This document shows, piece by piece, positions 18,713 through 29,519 of a stretch of 64,000 bases of DNA. Position 1 is the first letter of the stretch. Every line of letters begins with the position of its first letter. The translations under genes and the position numbers were made by a program. Where the stretch lies: contig NC_026480.1 in assembly GCF_000328475.2 (NCBI RefSeq), forward strand, positions 868,001 to 932,000, in the 5' to 3' direction. The stretch comes from Mycosarcoma maydis (Eukaryota > Basidiomycota > Ustilaginomycetes > Ustilaginales). Below the pieces are notes generated by a model, which saw only the letters and a program-made list of their open reading frames with translations, was not told the DNA's origin and did no database searches.

Positions 18713-21130
18713 ATGTTCTCGCCCCCTTCTTCGCCCTCAGTGCTGGCAAGCACTTCGCGGCACAATATCATCCAGCCGCGACCTCCCAGCCAGCTTCATC
18801 AGCAAAAGTCGCTTCGACTCTTTCTTGGTCACCAGTCGGATGAAGAAGAAGCTGCGTCAGACTGCGATCTTGACATTTGCTGCTACCCACAGTACGGTGA
18901 TGACGACAGCGACATCGACGACACTTTTCTGGGCAACGCAAGTGGATCCGCATCGAATCAAAGACTTCAGCCAGGACGGTTGACGATACATCGAAAAAGC
19001 ATTGATGCATCGATCAGCCCAAATAGCCCAACAATGATCAAAGCACCACACTGTGTTTCTGGTGGGCACCGTGCAGGTCTCTTCCGGCTTTCCTCCCCAT
19101 CAAGGCGGCCTTTGAAGAGGTCAAGCACAGCAACCAGCCCGAAGAAATCCACTATCTTGGCAGCTGCCAAGAACAACTCTGCAGCGATACCAACAACACC
19201 GACAAAGCGTCAGAAGGGCTTCCTTGTTCGAGGTAATGTCACTCCATCTCGAGCTTTCAGTATCTTCAAGGCAGCAAAGCAGCGCAATAAGCAGCGTCAG
19301 CAGCATGGGCTCATGACGCCACCAAGCTCGTCTCCGTTGCGCCCCATTATCCTCGATAGCTTCGACGACAGTGATAGCGACGACGCCTCATCTAGTCCTT
19401 CGCGCCTCCGTCAAAGACGCAGCAACGTTGCTGCTTTACCTCAAACCTCTGCTCGCTCTCTTCAGGGAGTACATGCCCACATACAGAGGATTCAGAACCG
19501 TTCAGCACATTCTTTGCCCGCAACAAAGATCAAGGAGTCTGCATTCGGTGAAGTGAATGGTGTGTTGTCTCCTTTGCCACAATCATTGCATAGCATGCGC
19601 ACTAGACAGCCCGTTTTTACTGACAACGGCCTACTCGCAGCATCACGCCCCTTTTCGGCAACGCGTACTCCTACCATCGACACGACTGCTTTTCTCGAGA
19701 CCTTCGTATCGCCCTCTTCTTGCATCTTTCAAATCCCCCGCAGCACTGATGACGAAATCTTGTCACATCCCATCTGTGCCGCCTACAGCTACTCTTCCAG
19801 ATCTGTCAACCCAACAGCCCAATGGTTAGCGGTAGGTGATGACGAAGGTCGTATCACACTCCTCGACACGCTTCCATGGCAAGATGCATCAGCCGAGTCG
19901 TTCACCACCAAACCGCAATGGCAAGCCTCATCATCCTCGGCAATTTTCGAGCTGGTATGGCGATTTGATGATCGAAGCATTCTTTCTGGTGCGAGCGACT
20001 TTTCGATTCGAAGCTGGGATACCGAGTACCTAAAATGCACAGGCAGGTTTCAAGGACACAGAGGCAGTCCGAGGACAATCGTGTATGATCCAACTACGAA
20101 CGGGGACGGTGGATGTGGTATGGTCTTCGCAAGTGCCGGACGAGACGGGACGATTCGCATCTGGGATGCAAGGACCAGCTCACGCTCACAGATGATCGAG
20201 GCTGACGATGAGGATGGTGACATTGGCATCACGCCTGTGCTCACCATCGACGCTGCACACAACACTGTAGCTTCTATTGCAGCGGCTGCCGGGAGCAAAG
20301 GTCGCAAACAAAGGCTCAAAGCTACCGTTGCGGTTGGTAGAGGCAGGAAGCGCCTACCAACGTATACATTGCCAGCCGGCATCACCGCGCTCGCCTACCT
20401 TGCCGATGGCCAAGGTCATAAGCTACTCAGCGGAGGCTCGGCCAATGGCATCATCAAGTGTTGGGATCTTCGCCATGTGCGCCAGTCTCAACCTTCTACA
20501 CCCGTTTCAGAAGTCGATACGCACAAATCTGCCGAGCCGCCTATCTCTTCTGCATGGGACACACCCGACGTGTCTCTCCTTGCGCCCGTCAGCAGCTTCG
20601 CCCGAGCCCATGGCGTCTCGCAGATCATTTCATCCTCGACCAACCTGTACGCATCCTGCACCGGTGGCAATATATACTCACTTCCACTGTCCACCTTTCT
20701 CGACTCTTGCCTCATTCGGAGCGAAGTGCAAACGCTCTATGATCCCGTCCAGTGTCAAAACACGCTGTTCTCCCGTATGGCGCTGTTCGACGACAGATTC
20801 CTCGCTGTTGGGTGCAACACCGGAAATGTGGCGCTGTGGGACGTCACAACTCCGAGATTGCCGAATGAAGATGCAGCCATGGGGAGAGATGTCGAGGAGG
20901 AAAGAAGAGCGGCGCGGCACCTGGACGTCGGATTTGCGGTCAGGTCACAGCAGCGCGGCATGGCTGCGTTGACAGAAGGACACTCCAAGAACACAGAAGT
21001 CAATGCGGTGGCTTGGGCCAACGGCCCCAATGGGCCTACGTTGAGCTCCGTGGGCGATGATACCAAGATTCGTACCTGGTTCGCTGACCGCATGGCTCGC
21101 CAAAGCATAGTTCAAGCCGCTGACGAGTAG
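18713..21130 (+). CDS. CDT2: WD40 substrate receptor of CRL4 ubiquitin ligase, Cdt2-like
   Basis: An 805 aa single-exon gene. The N-terminal ~310 residues are Ser/Arg-rich and disordered. A WD40 propeller follows from about residue 330 to 795 with repeats such as GASDFSIRSWD, SAGRDGTIRIWDART (~480), SGGSANGIIKCWDLRH (~580), GNVALWD and GDDTKIRTWF. The two WDxR-type boxes (WDAR and WDLR) are the DDB1-docking DWD motif. Family knowledge: Cdt2/DTL recruits PCNA-bound Cdt1 and other S-phase substrates to Cul4-Ddb1 for degradation in the nucleus. Length and layout fit fungal Cdt2. A different DWD protein is the main alternative. It is divergent from MsrB and convergent with DPH7. Confidence 0.8.
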   Translation: MFSPPSSPSVLASTSRHNIIQPRPPSQLHQQKSLRLFLGHQSDEEEAASDCDLDICCYPQYGDDDSDIDDTFLGNASGSASNQRLQPGRLTIHRKSIDASISPNSPTMIKAPHCVSGGHRAGLFRLSSPSRRPLKRSSTATSPKKSTILAAAKNNSAAIPTTPTKRQKGFLVRGNVTPSRAFSIFKAAKQRNKQRQQHGLMTPPSSSPLRPIILDSFDDSDSDDASSSPSRLRQRRSNVAALPQTSARSLQGVHAHIQRIQNRSAHSLPATKIKESAFGEVNGVLSPLPQSLHSMRTRQPVFTDNGLLAASRPFSATRTPTIDTTAFLETFVSPSSCIFQIPRSTDDEILSHPICAAYSYSSRSVNPTAQWLAVGDDEGRITLLDTLPWQDASAESFTTKPQWQASSSSAIFELVWRFDDRSILSGASDFSIRSWDTEYLKCTGRFQGHRGSPRTIVYDPTTNGDGGCGMVFASAGRDGTIRIWDARTSSRSQMIEADDEDGDIGITPVLTIDAAHNTVASIAAAAGSKGRKQRLKATVAVGRGRKRLPTYTLPAGITALAYLADGQGHKLLSGGSANGIIKCWDLRHVRQSQPSTPVSEVDTHKSAEPPISSAWDTPDVSLLAPVSSFARAHGVSQIISSSTNLYASCTGGNIYSLPLSTFLDSCLIRSEVQTLYDPVQCQNTLFSRMALFDDRFLAVGCNTGNVALWDVTTPRLPNEDAAMGRDVEEERRAARHLDVGFAVRSQQRGMAALTEGHSKNTEVNAVAWANGPNGPTLSSVGDDTKIRTWFADRMARQSIVQAADE

Positions 21131-21307
21131 TACCCATCAAATCAAAAGCAAAGCCGCATCATCAAAATCACCGTCTTATAACCCGACTCAAGCATCCTCT
21201 CAGCAGCATGCACCATAACATCTCAATCACAGCATTCTTCTCAGCATTCTGCTTTCGGCTCTTCGTCTGCCGAATGTGCTCTGTGTTCGTGTCTATATAT
21301 TTTGCTC

Positions 21308-22816
21308 TCAAGATACCTCCGAATCCCAGATGTGCAAAGTGGCGTCGTAAAACGAGCAGCTATAAACTTTCCTCGCCACTTCTCCCTCGTTGTTGCCCTC
21401 GCCGCGATCCCAGTCGCAACCATATGCCAAGCTGTCATGGTCATCGAATCTTGTCACTGTATCAAATTCTCTGCCTCTCAACATCACTCCACCAGCGTCA
21501 CTTTCCTCCAGCTCAGCCAACTTGAGCACTTTGAATCCATCATGCATGCAGCCGCACAACAACGTCTGCGCATCCTCCGGATGCCATTTGACGCGCCAGA
21601 CTCCACCGCCCACGTTTGTCTCGCTGAGTGGGCGAGCTGGCATACGTGCGTCAAACAGTCGCAGGTAGGAATCGTAACTTCCGACTGCCCAGAGATGCTG
21701 TCGCAGGTGATGCGATTGAAGCGATGTTACACCGCCGCTAAAAGGTTTAGTGCAGGTGAAAGATGGTCTGGGAATTCTGCAAGGAGAGGCGGAGCGAAGA
21801 TCCCAGCATTTCAGAGTGAGGTCGTCTCCGCCAGACCAGACGCTGGTGGGGTTGAAGCAATCAAAGCCGGCGATCCAGGCTTCAAAGTCGTGTGCTGCCC
21901 AGGTGGTGAGTCCGCGAGGTTTTCTCGTGAAGGAAGAGTTGAGCCGCGAGTGTGTGTGCTGAAGTGACGCAAGCCGCTCATCTTCGCTCGTCCTGTCCCA
22001 GTCGTTGTCCTCGTCTGCATTTTCATCGCTTGTGTTTTTATGTACCGACGTACTTGCAAGATCCGAAGTGATGTCTTCGACATCAACAGTCATGCTGGAA
22101 AGTGCAGTTTCCAAACTGGGCAGATAAGCAAGTGAACCGTCACTCTGAGATACAATGACCGACGTGTCTGCAGTCAAGTTTGCTAAATCGTATCCTCCGG
22201 CATGTCCCCCTGCCCGGTCTGAAAAGTCTAGACTCAGACAGAGTGCATTTCGATTGTTGAACTGTAGCTCGCCTAGTATCGACAGCTTTGACAGTGAGGT
22301 TCGGCCCGAGCTACTATTTTGCAGACGATGTAGTGTAAGCTGGCCCTTTGCATTCGCCACGCCGAGGATTCGCCTTGCATCTGGACCATCCCCCGTTTTC
22401 GTGAGCGACCACTTCATGTCCAGGATAGCTGGCGTCTCGATCGTGTCGACCTTCTCGCACTGCACCTTGCCTTCGATCGACGAGGCATAGTACATGCTCA
22501 GTGTTCCACGCCTTGTGTACGCAGGACTGATCGATGTGGCTTCTCGAGTGGTCGTGTTCTCTTCATCTTCGCCACTGTCATCGTGATTTGTCGAGGGCTC
22601 GGCGGAAGAAGATGAGCTCGAAGATTGGGCTTGCACCTGTTCATGTTTGTCCACTTGATACGTAGCTAGGGCGAACAGGCCTTGAAAGTATGGTACGGAT
22701 TCGACAGAGTCCGCACAAAGGTCTGTTGAGGCTGTGTAAAGCGATGAAGCATTCGCCATTCTGATGCAACCGGATTCGCGGTGACGAATGGCGAGAAGAA
22801 AGGTGGAGAAACACAT
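21308..22816 (-). CDS. DPH7: Diphthine methyltransferase (WD40), Dph7-like
   Basis: A 502 aa single-exon gene. An alternative start is ATG 22759 (Met20), which gives MANASSLYTASTDLCADS and aligns better with family N termini. The WD40 fold contains the family-typical segments STDLCADSVE, TPAILDMKW, GGDDLTLKCWDLRS, GGVWRVKWHPE, HDSLAYGCDW and CSFYDATLHIWDSE. Family knowledge: Dph7/Rrt2/WDR85 removes a methyl ester from methylated diphthine during diphthamide synthesis on elongation factor 2, in the cytosol. An insertion of acidic low-complexity sequence lies near residues 80-120 and another near 260-300. The 3' end is 177 bp from that of CDT2. Confidence 0.88.
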   Translation of the reverse strand: MCFSTFLLAIRHRESGCIRMANASSLYTASTDLCADSVESVPYFQGLFALATYQVDKHEQVQAQSSSSSSSAEPSTNHDDSGEDEENTTTREATSISPAYTRRGTLSMYYASSIEGKVQCEKVDTIETPAILDMKWSLTKTGDGPDARRILGVANAKGQLTLHRLQNSSSGRTSLSKLSILGELQFNNRNALCLSLDFSDRAGGHAGGYDLANLTADTSVIVSQSDGSLAYLPSLETALSSMTVDVEDITSDLASTSVHKNTSDENADEDNDWDRTSEDERLASLQHTHSRLNSSFTRKPRGLTTWAAHDFEAWIAGFDCFNPTSVWSGGDDLTLKCWDLRSASPCRIPRPSFTCTKPFSGGVTSLQSHHLRQHLWAVGSYDSYLRLFDARMPARPLSETNVGGGVWRVKWHPEDAQTLLCGCMHDGFKVLKLAELEESDAGGVMLRGREFDTVTRFDDHDSLAYGCDWDRGEGNNEGEVARKVYSCSFYDATLHIWDSEVS

Positions 22817-22860
22817 CTTCGAGACAAGAAGTTGGAGAATGCCGTGAATTTAGCCGACCA

Positions 22861-22893
22861 ACTAAAAAAAACAAAAACAAAAAACAAAAAAAA
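22861..22893. repeat. A-rich low-complexity tract
   Basis: An almost pure A tract broken by single C residues, just upstream of the DPH7 start codon. It reads as a T-rich element on the DPH7 strand. Possibly nucleosome-excluding promoter DNA. Confidence 0.6.
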
Positions 22894-23088
22894 AGTCTCG
22901 GCTACTCGAACGCCTTTGGAATGACATCTCAAAATTGGGGCTGTGAAAAGCTGTTTCCAGCTCATTGTCCATCTTTCAGGCCATGAGAGTTTCTATACAG
23001 TACCTACTTACACCATCGAGGGATCACTACACCGACATATTCTTTAAGCAAGACGACTTCGTAACAAATGAGCATTGCAAGTTTGACA

Positions 23089-24882
23089 TCACAATCTACT
23101 CATGACTAGCCCAATTTCTTTACTAATGCCGCTTCGGATCCATCCTTCAACAAAAGCCTGTCCTGTGAAGAGGAGCACCGACAGTGTCCAAGCAACTGAA
23201 ATGTACTGATCGTACCACATGGTATAGTATTCTCCAGTCGAGCTTTTTTGTTTCCTGTACCTTTCAACATATCTAGACACGGCACCTTCCACCACAACTG
23301 CAACACCGTTGAGGAAGAAGAAGCTAAACTCGCCTGCGCCTGAGATGGGCGGTACAAATTGCAACGGGCTGAACTTAAAGACACCTGATTCGACGAACGA
23401 AGGCTTGTGTAGTTCGCTGCCAAATCCGTTCGCATGATCTCTCGCGAGCCAAATGTTGGTGACGGGCACGGCGATTCTCCCGCCCAATGCAGCGCGCTCA
23501 GATACGGCATGGATGATGCCAGAGGCAGTGAATGCGCCGAGCACTTTGGCCCAGTCTGCTCTTCCACGTTCCAGGGAGCGTACGGGGTCTGGATGGTACG
23601 ATGGCCAGATCTCTCTTCTTGACTGCTTGCGTTTGGGATTGTCTAGCTTTCCTTCCGAGAAATCTTGCAGCAGGTAGGCGATGTAGGTGAACGGAAGAAT
23701 GCCATAGATGCCAAAAGGTCGACCAAACAGTCGGTGCCAGGCGTAGCTCCAGAAACGTCGTACTGTAGTCGCCTTTGTGAAACCGGCAGGATTGAGAAGT
23801 GGGAAAAAATCTATGTTTCGCAAACTTAGTTGCTCATGTTGCTGCATCCGTGATTGGGAGACTGCAGCTGCCTCTTCTTCGTTGTCGGTCTCTGTTTCTG
23901 ACTCAGCACTAACTGGCTGGGTGCTTCGAAGCTTTGTGATGCGAATACCTGATCTCCCTTTCATCTTGTCGCCGAGCATGGACTGAAGGTGCGACGCCGG
24001 GCCCGGAGCATCATGTAGAATGGGCAGGACTACTGCACTCGTCAGCGTATAGCCGAAATCAAAGAGCGTATATAAAGAAATACCGGTAGCTGCGACAAAC
24101 ATGATCCTTCTCGCTGGATCCAGGTCCAAGATCGAAGGGTCAAAGGTCGACGTCTGAATGGGATGCATGTGGTGGAGCATCCAAGTACATCCGACGAGGA
24201 CAGGCAAGAGCTTGAAGAACGCTCTTCTAAGCTGGGCTGAACTGGGAGGCTGCCAAGGATGCGGGTCGTGACGTACATCTGCAGAAGCAAAGTCCCATCC
24301 AATACCCCGCATACTAATCATGAGGTCAAGCGCCCACCACGCACGTTCAAACGAGATAAGTCTTTTCGGAAGAGGCTCTGTCTTCCATTCCTCATTTTTT
24401 GCCGCAGTGTAAGGTTGGATGATGTTGGAATGTCGACCTTGGCTCTTGGCGGCTGTTGCGATGAAGATGCGACGGGGAATGCGTGGGTAGGAGAGGAAGA
24501 AGATGTCGAGCACACGTGATGCTCCGTAGAAGCCGACTAGACCCAGTTGATAGGTCAGCACTGCGCTTCCTGGGTAGAAGTACTTGAATGGAAGCGATGC
24601 GAATGTGTAGACAGATATGGCAGCCAGCATGGTCCTGACGACCGAAGCAGCTCGTCGAACTGAGCACGAAAATGTCTTTGAAGGGAGAGGAGGTAACAGA
24701 AACAGTGCGACATAGTAGGTCAAAGGTGGAACCGCTGCAGCCAAGACATGCAAAGGTCGGGCACTTGGGCTAGGCACGAAGAGGTGTGCAGCTTCTTCCG
24801 GATAAGATGACATCTGGCCAGTTACTGCTGAAGGCCAACTGAGTAGGCGTCGAATAACGTCTGGCACAAAGCAATCTATCAT
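23089..24882 (-). CDS. Wax-synthase-like membrane-bound O-acyltransferase
   Basis: A 597 aa single-exon polytopic membrane protein with at least seven hydrophobic helices. The signature RFWSYAWHRLFGRPFG and the later SGIIHAVSE (candidate catalytic His) match the wax-synthase/MBOAT-like family of fungal acyl- or acetyltransferases. An acidic Ser/Glu-rich loop (about residues 320-350) separates two membrane halves. Family knowledge: enzymes of this group transfer acyl groups to alcohols or to hydroxyls of secondary metabolites, usually in the ER. No substrate can be named. The C terminus reads MSRL, formally a PTS1-like SRL. On a multi-spanning protein this is probably coincidental. It is divergent from DBP3. 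Confidence 0.82.
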   Translation of the reverse strand: MIDCFVPDVIRRLLSWPSAVTGQMSSYPEEAAHLFVPSPSARPLHVLAAAVPPLTYYVALFLLPPLPSKTFSCSVRRAASVVRTMLAAISVYTFASLPFKYFYPGSAVLTYQLGLVGFYGASRVLDIFFLSYPRIPRRIFIATAAKSQGRHSNIIQPYTAAKNEEWKTEPLPKRLISFERAWWALDLMISMRGIGWDFASADVRHDPHPWQPPSSAQLRRAFFKLLPVLVGCTWMLHHMHPIQTSTFDPSILDLDPARRIMFVAATGISLYTLFDFGYTLTSAVVLPILHDAPGPASHLQSMLGDKMKGRSGIRITKLRSTQPVSAESETETDNEEEAAAVSQSRMQQHEQLSLRNIDFFPLLNPAGFTKATTVRRFWSYAWHRLFGRPFGIYGILPFTYIAYLLQDFSEGKLDNPKRKQSRREIWPSYHPDPVRSLERGRADWAKVLGAFTASGIIHAVSERAALGGRIAVPVTNIWLARDHANGFGSELHKPSFVESGVFKFSPLQFVPPISGAGEFSFFFLNGVAVVVEGAVSRYVERYRKQKSSTGEYYTMWYDQYISVAWTLSVLLFTGQAFVEGWIRSGISKEIGLVMSRL

Positions 24883-25766
24883 GGTAAGAAAGCCCCGGCT
24901 ATTAGAGCCTAGCGTATATATGGAAAGCTGGCGAGTGCTTGAAGAGATGAGCTAGGGCGATCGACCGGTCAGGGTGGTAAAATCGTGAATTAGCTCAAGA
25001 AGGCTTACATTGGGCCATTTGCTCAGCAAAATCTTCTGTTCGTTAAGAAGGGAGTCGAGAAGAGCAACAACTCTTTTCGTCATGTCACTTCTGAATAGAG
25101 AACTTGTCAAAGGAACAGACAGCGAGAGAATCAAGAATGGCAGCTCAAACGCTTGTCATGTGTTACGTATTCGTGATTGTGGCCGCAAGTAAGTTAGTAG
25201 AAAGCTTAGGAAAGGGTCGTTGTCAAGAGGCGTTGTGGAGGTTACAGCCACGAGCCTATGGTCACGAGCATCGCGTACAACGCTTCAACTTTGTGGCTTA
25301 GGGCGCCGCTAACTCAAAGATTGCGTGGCTGACAAGATCTGATCGCACACAAAACATTCGAGATTGGGGACGAGGCTTGTAAGCATTGTGAAGTCGGATA
25401 AAAAGCTTTAGACCCCCCAAGAGCTGTCATAACGAGCCAGGATCTGATCGCCTAAGCGACATTTCATGACGTCCTTCGCTTGTTGAGCTTGAGTCAGCTG
25501 GTTGCAATATTCGACAGGATGATCGCCGATTCCACTTGATTTGCGATATTGAATAGCCCGATCCTCTCTATCAATTTTGACACGGGACAGGGTCTGAAAT
25601 TTTGTCCGACCGAACATGGAAATTTTGCGTGTTTCGTGTTTTGCCGGGAAAGTTCACCTTTTTTTCTTCTCACTTGGCAGTAACAGACAAAGCCCGCCGA
25701 CTGGGCATGCTTCACTTCCTTCTTTCTTAGACACATCCCGCAAAAGTATCTGTCTAATTACATACA
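24883..25766. promoter_or_regulatory. Divergent promoter wax-synthase-like gene / DBP3
   Basis: An 884 bp bidirectional region with one exact ATTCGTGATT (25169-25178) and pyrimidine-rich DNA before the DBP3 ATG. No gene is supported. Confidence 0.5.
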
Positions 25767-27524
25767 ATGACGACTAGCGCGACAGAAAAAGCGCTTGAGG
25801 ATCGCGCCAAGTCGCTGCACAAGAAGGAGAAGAAGGCTTCTGCCAAGGCCGCAGCTGCCGCCGGGGCCTCCGCTTCAACAAGCCTCGAGGGGTCTCCTTC
25901 GCCAGCTTCCCCCGCAAAGAAGGACAAGAAAGACAAGAAGGATAAGAAGGACAAGAAGCGTTCCGCAGATGACGCTGACGCTGATGACGACGAGAAGGCA
26001 GCCAAAAAGCGCAGAAAGGAGGAGAAGAAGGCTAAAAAGGCTGCGGCCAAGTCGGGTGCCGCTACTTCACTAGAATCTACTCCTGCAGCTTCACCAGCTC
26101 CGGCAGCGTCTTCATCCGCTTCAGCCGCATCATTCACACCAACCAACCCTGCCGCGGCTCGCGCCTTCGTCGAGTCGCACAACATCACCATCGAGGCGCC
26201 CGAAGAGTCTAACGAGCGTCCGCCGCTGCCTATGGTTGACTTCCGCGAACTCGACGGCAAGGTCGATGCAGCCGTTAAGAAGACTCTCGATTCACAAGGC
26301 TTCTCTACTCCCACACCCATTCAGGCTTGCTGCTGGCCAGTCCTATTGCAGAACAAGGATGTAGTGGGCATCGCCGAGACGGGTTCGGGCAAGACGTTTG
26401 CTTTCGGTTTGCCAGCATTGCAACACTTGGTTACGAAGCACAAAGTTCTGGACAGTGGAAAGAAGAAGGCCAAAGGTGCGCAGGTCAACGTTCTCGTTAT
26501 CGCTCCCACACGAGAGCTGGCCATTCAGACAGAGGAGAATATGGCCAAACTGGGCAAGTCGATGGGGATTGGCATGATCTGCTTGTACGGTGGTGTTTCA
26601 AAGCAGGAGCAAGTTCGCCTGCTCAATCAATCCCCTCCGGTTCGCATCGTGGTTGGCACTCCCGGTCGTGTCTTGGACATGGCAAGAGACGGCTCGCTGG
26701 ACCTGTCTGGCGTTACATACTTGGTCTTGGACGAGGCTGACCGCATGCTAGATAAGGGTTTCGAGCCCGACATTCGTGCCATCATCGGCATGTGCAAATC
26801 ACGCGAGGAAGGCCGTCACACTTCCATGTTCTCCGCCACATGGCCACCTGCCGTCCGCGGTCTCGCCGAGTCGTTCATGAACGGTCCTGTCCGCGTCACA
26901 GTGGGATCTGACGAGCTTTCTGCCAACCGTCGCGTCGAGCAGACTGTCGAAGTTCTTGCTGATGGCTACGCCAAAGAACGAAGACTTAACGATTTCCTGC
27001 GTTCCGTCAATGCTCAACGATCCAAGGACAAGATCCTCATTTTCGCCCTGTACAAGAAGGAAGCGCAACGTATCGAACAAACGCTGCGTCGTGGCGGATT
27101 CAAGGTTTCTGGTATCCACGGTGATTTAGGACAGAACGAGCGTATCGCCTCGCTCGAACGGTTCAAGTCGGCTGAAACGCCTCTTCTGGTCGCTACCGAT
27201 GTTGCTGCACGAGGCCTTGACATTCCCAACGTGGAGCACGTCGTCAACTACACCTTCCCACTTACCATTGAAGACTACGTTCACCGTATCGGTCGAACTG
27301 GACGAGGTGGAAAGACTGGAAAGAGTCTCACTTTCTTCACCGAGATGGACAAGGCACACGCTGGTGAGCTCATCAGGGTGCTCAAAGATGCCGATCAAAA
27401 AGTGCCAGATGCACTGACCAAGTTTCCTACCACCATCAAGAAGAAGACACACTCGAGTTACGGTGACCACTTCAAGGAGCTTGTACCAGGCAAGGCCAAG
27501 AAGATCACTTTTGACGACGATTAG
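25767..27524 (+). CDS. DBP3: DEAD-box ATP-dependent RNA helicase, ribosome biogenesis
   Basis: A 585 aa single-exon gene. The N-terminal ~110 residues are a Lys-rich tail containing KKDKKDKKDKKDKK, typical of the nucleolar helicase Dbp3. The core has all motifs: the Q motif TPTPIQ near 180, AETGSGKT near 202, APTRELAIQ, VLDEADRMLD near 321, and SATWPP near 357. The helicase C domain has the ARGLDIPN and HRIGRTGRGG segments near 488-510. SATW instead of SAT followed by another residue is a Dbp3-type detail. Family knowledge: Dbp3 assists pre-rRNA processing at site A3 in the nucleolus. The high use of C-ending codons suggests strong expression. Confidence 0.93.
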   Translation: MTTSATEKALEDRAKSLHKKEKKASAKAAAAAGASASTSLEGSPSPASPAKKDKKDKKDKKDKKRSADDADADDDEKAAKKRRKEEKKAKKAAAKSGAATSLESTPAASPAPAASSSASAASFTPTNPAAARAFVESHNITIEAPEESNERPPLPMVDFRELDGKVDAAVKKTLDSQGFSTPTPIQACCWPVLLQNKDVVGIAETGSGKTFAFGLPALQHLVTKHKVLDSGKKKAKGAQVNVLVIAPTRELAIQTEENMAKLGKSMGIGMICLYGGVSKQEQVRLLNQSPPVRIVVGTPGRVLDMARDGSLDLSGVTYLVLDEADRMLDKGFEPDIRAIIGMCKSREEGRHTSMFSATWPPAVRGLAESFMNGPVRVTVGSDELSANRRVEQTVEVLADGYAKERRLNDFLRSVNAQRSKDKILIFALYKKEAQRIEQTLRRGGFKVSGIHGDLGQNERIASLERFKSAETPLLVATDVAARGLDIPNVEHVVNYTFPLTIEDYVHRIGRTGRGGKTGKSLTFFTEMDKAHAGELIRVLKDADQKVPDALTKFPTTIKKKTHSSYGDHFKELVPGKAKKITFDDD

Positions 27525-28597
27525 GGGTTCCACTTACTGTGTTTGGACACGGCGGCGAGGTCAAGCTTTGCAGAACAGTTTGCAACGCAAGAAGGCACGC
27601 ATGTACTGATGTTGGTCATCAAATGTTAATGTTGTTGTTCTTATACGAGAGATACGCGCGAAGCTGAGAAAGATGGCCACATAGAGTGAGTGTGCGATTA
27701 GAGATGGGGGAGGGAGTCCAGGTTCTTGACCAAGAGGTTGTGATGTAATTTTTTTCATGCTGAGGTCTACGGAATATTTAGTGCCGCCGTGCTCTACGCT
27801 GCTCCATTCGTGATTGTTGGTGTAAAGTGCACTCTATCATCCGCTTCAAAAGCGGGTTGCATAGTGGAAAGACAGGTAAGGCTTTCACTGCAAGCAGATG
27901 GCCTTCACGACGATCTGCAAAAGCTACTAAGGCACACTCAGCTTGCTTGGTACAATTTGCTCAGTTGCTGTGCGGCCGATTGGAATCAACTTGTCCAATG
28001 TTCCCTTGTTGCCACGCCAGCCAGCCGCTTTCATGACTAGCCTTGTTTGGATCAAAGCGATTGTCTGACATCCAACATTTCCAGTCTCCAAGCTTACCTA
28101 GGACTCAAACTGCCCCGTTCGCCGCGCTGTAGAGCTTTTAGGAAGTGCTGTAGCAATGCGCAAAAACGCTAAGTAAGCAACAAAGTCGACGACGTCGTGT
28201 GGAGGTTCGGACGGCAGATTTGTGATCGTGAATTGATGCAGAATTCGTGATTCACGATTTGTGATATGACGCGCTTGGCGAAAGACGACAGGACCCTGAG
28301 TCGGAGGCGTTTTCGTCTTTCTGCTTTTTGACAGCTCCGTTGACGCAACGGCGATGCTGGCTTAGCGTAAGACAGATTCATGGAGCTTGAGCAGTATGCG
28401 ATCAGCTTGTGACATGAAGCTTCCTGAGCCTAGGTCCCGAATGAACCACCCTGTTCGATGTTGTGGAGCGCCTTCCAGTATACTACCAACATCGTCCTGC
28501 AGCTCAGACCAACACCTCGGCTGAATAGATCGATTGAACACGGTCAAGCCAAACTACAGCCTACTTGTTTGGGAACTAATCAGCTCGTCTGACGATC
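27525..28597. other. Intergenic between DBP3 and the SDR gene
   Basis: 1.07 kb with no supported gene. Exact ATTCGTGATT words lie at 27806-27815 and 28243-28252, the second inside a dense cluster at 28225-28260 with inverted copies side by side. Confidence 0.5.
28225..28260. repeat. Cluster of inverted AATCACG-type words
   Basis: ATCGTGAATT, ATTCGTGATT and the abutting inverse TTCACGATTT occur within 36 bp. The central TCGTGATTCACGA is a near-perfect palindrome. Confidence 0.75.
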
Positions 28598-29519
28598 ATG
28601 GCACCCAACGTTGCCATCATTCAAGGAACCGGTAGTGGTGGGTTTCAACGTTGATGCTCAATAGCAGCTTTCTCTATGTAGTATCAATGTCTAAATCAAG
28701 TATTGAATTTTTTGTTGCTGTCAACGACTAGGTATCGGTGCCCAAATTGCGAAACAGTACCTCTCCCGGACCGGGCTCCAAGTTGTTGCACTCTCTCGCG
28801 ATGCATCCCGAGCCAAGAATGCCATACTCTCCGGCGACAACTTAGACGAGTCTCGCCTGCACCCAATCTCGCTTGACATCAAGTCGGAAGAATCATACCA
28901 CGCTGCTGCCCAAGAGATCGCTTCTCGCTTCGGCGATTCCTGCCTGAAGACGCTGTGGAACATTAACGGTATTCTGCACGCTGAAAAGAACCTTTCACAA
29001 ATCTCGCTCAAGCACTTGGAAGAGACCTTTGCCGTCAACACCTTTTCGCACTTGCTCGGTTTCAAGTACTTTGTTCCCCTTATCCCTCGCGGGGCGGAGG
29101 CGAAGAAGATTCAAGAGGGAAAAGTGGAGAACCTCGCCGAAGGTGTCCTTCCTGGTGACCTCAGCGTCATCGCCAGCATTAGTGCTAAAGTGGGCAGTAT
29201 TGGCGACAACCAAAAGGGCGGGTGGTACAGCTACAGGGCAAGCAAGGCCGCGTTGAATCAGCTGATCAAGACGCTCAGCAAAGAGCTGGAGCTGCGATCG
29301 GTGCCCGCGATTTCGGTCGGTCTGCACCCAGGAACGGTCAGAAGCTACCTGAGCAAGGACTTCACTGGCGGAGAGGGAAGTGACAAGCCGCTAGACAGGA
29401 GCAAAGGTCAGTTTGAAGCCAGCGAGGCGGCGAAAAATTTGGTCGATGTGGTGAGCGGTCTAAACAAGGGCGACAATGGTACGTTCAGAGATTACAAAAA
29501 TCAATCCATCCCCTGGTAG
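28598..29519 (+). CDS. Short-chain dehydrogenase/reductase (two exons)
   Basis: Exon 1 is 28598-28637 and exon 2 is 28732-29519, 275 aa. The intron is 94 bp (GTGGGT...GACTAG). Splicing rebuilds the Rossmann dinucleotide motif GTGSGIGAQIA across the junction, which strongly supports the model. Further SDR features are the strand VVALSRDASR and the catalytic set with Ser in SVIASISAK and YRASK. The loop after the catalytic Ser (VGSIGDNQKGGWYSYRASKAA) resembles the C-factor/CsgA-like SDR subgroup. It is probably a cytosolic NAD(P)(H)-dependent oxidoreductase. The substrate is unknown. The first exon is only 40 nt. Confidence 0.88.

Noticed and set aside
24880..25766. C-terminal SRL of the wax-synthase-like protein as a peroxisomal signal, with a possible peroxisomal gene group
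   Set aside because: PTS1 signals act on soluble proteins, and this one has many membrane helices. No neighbouring gene carries a convincing PTS1.
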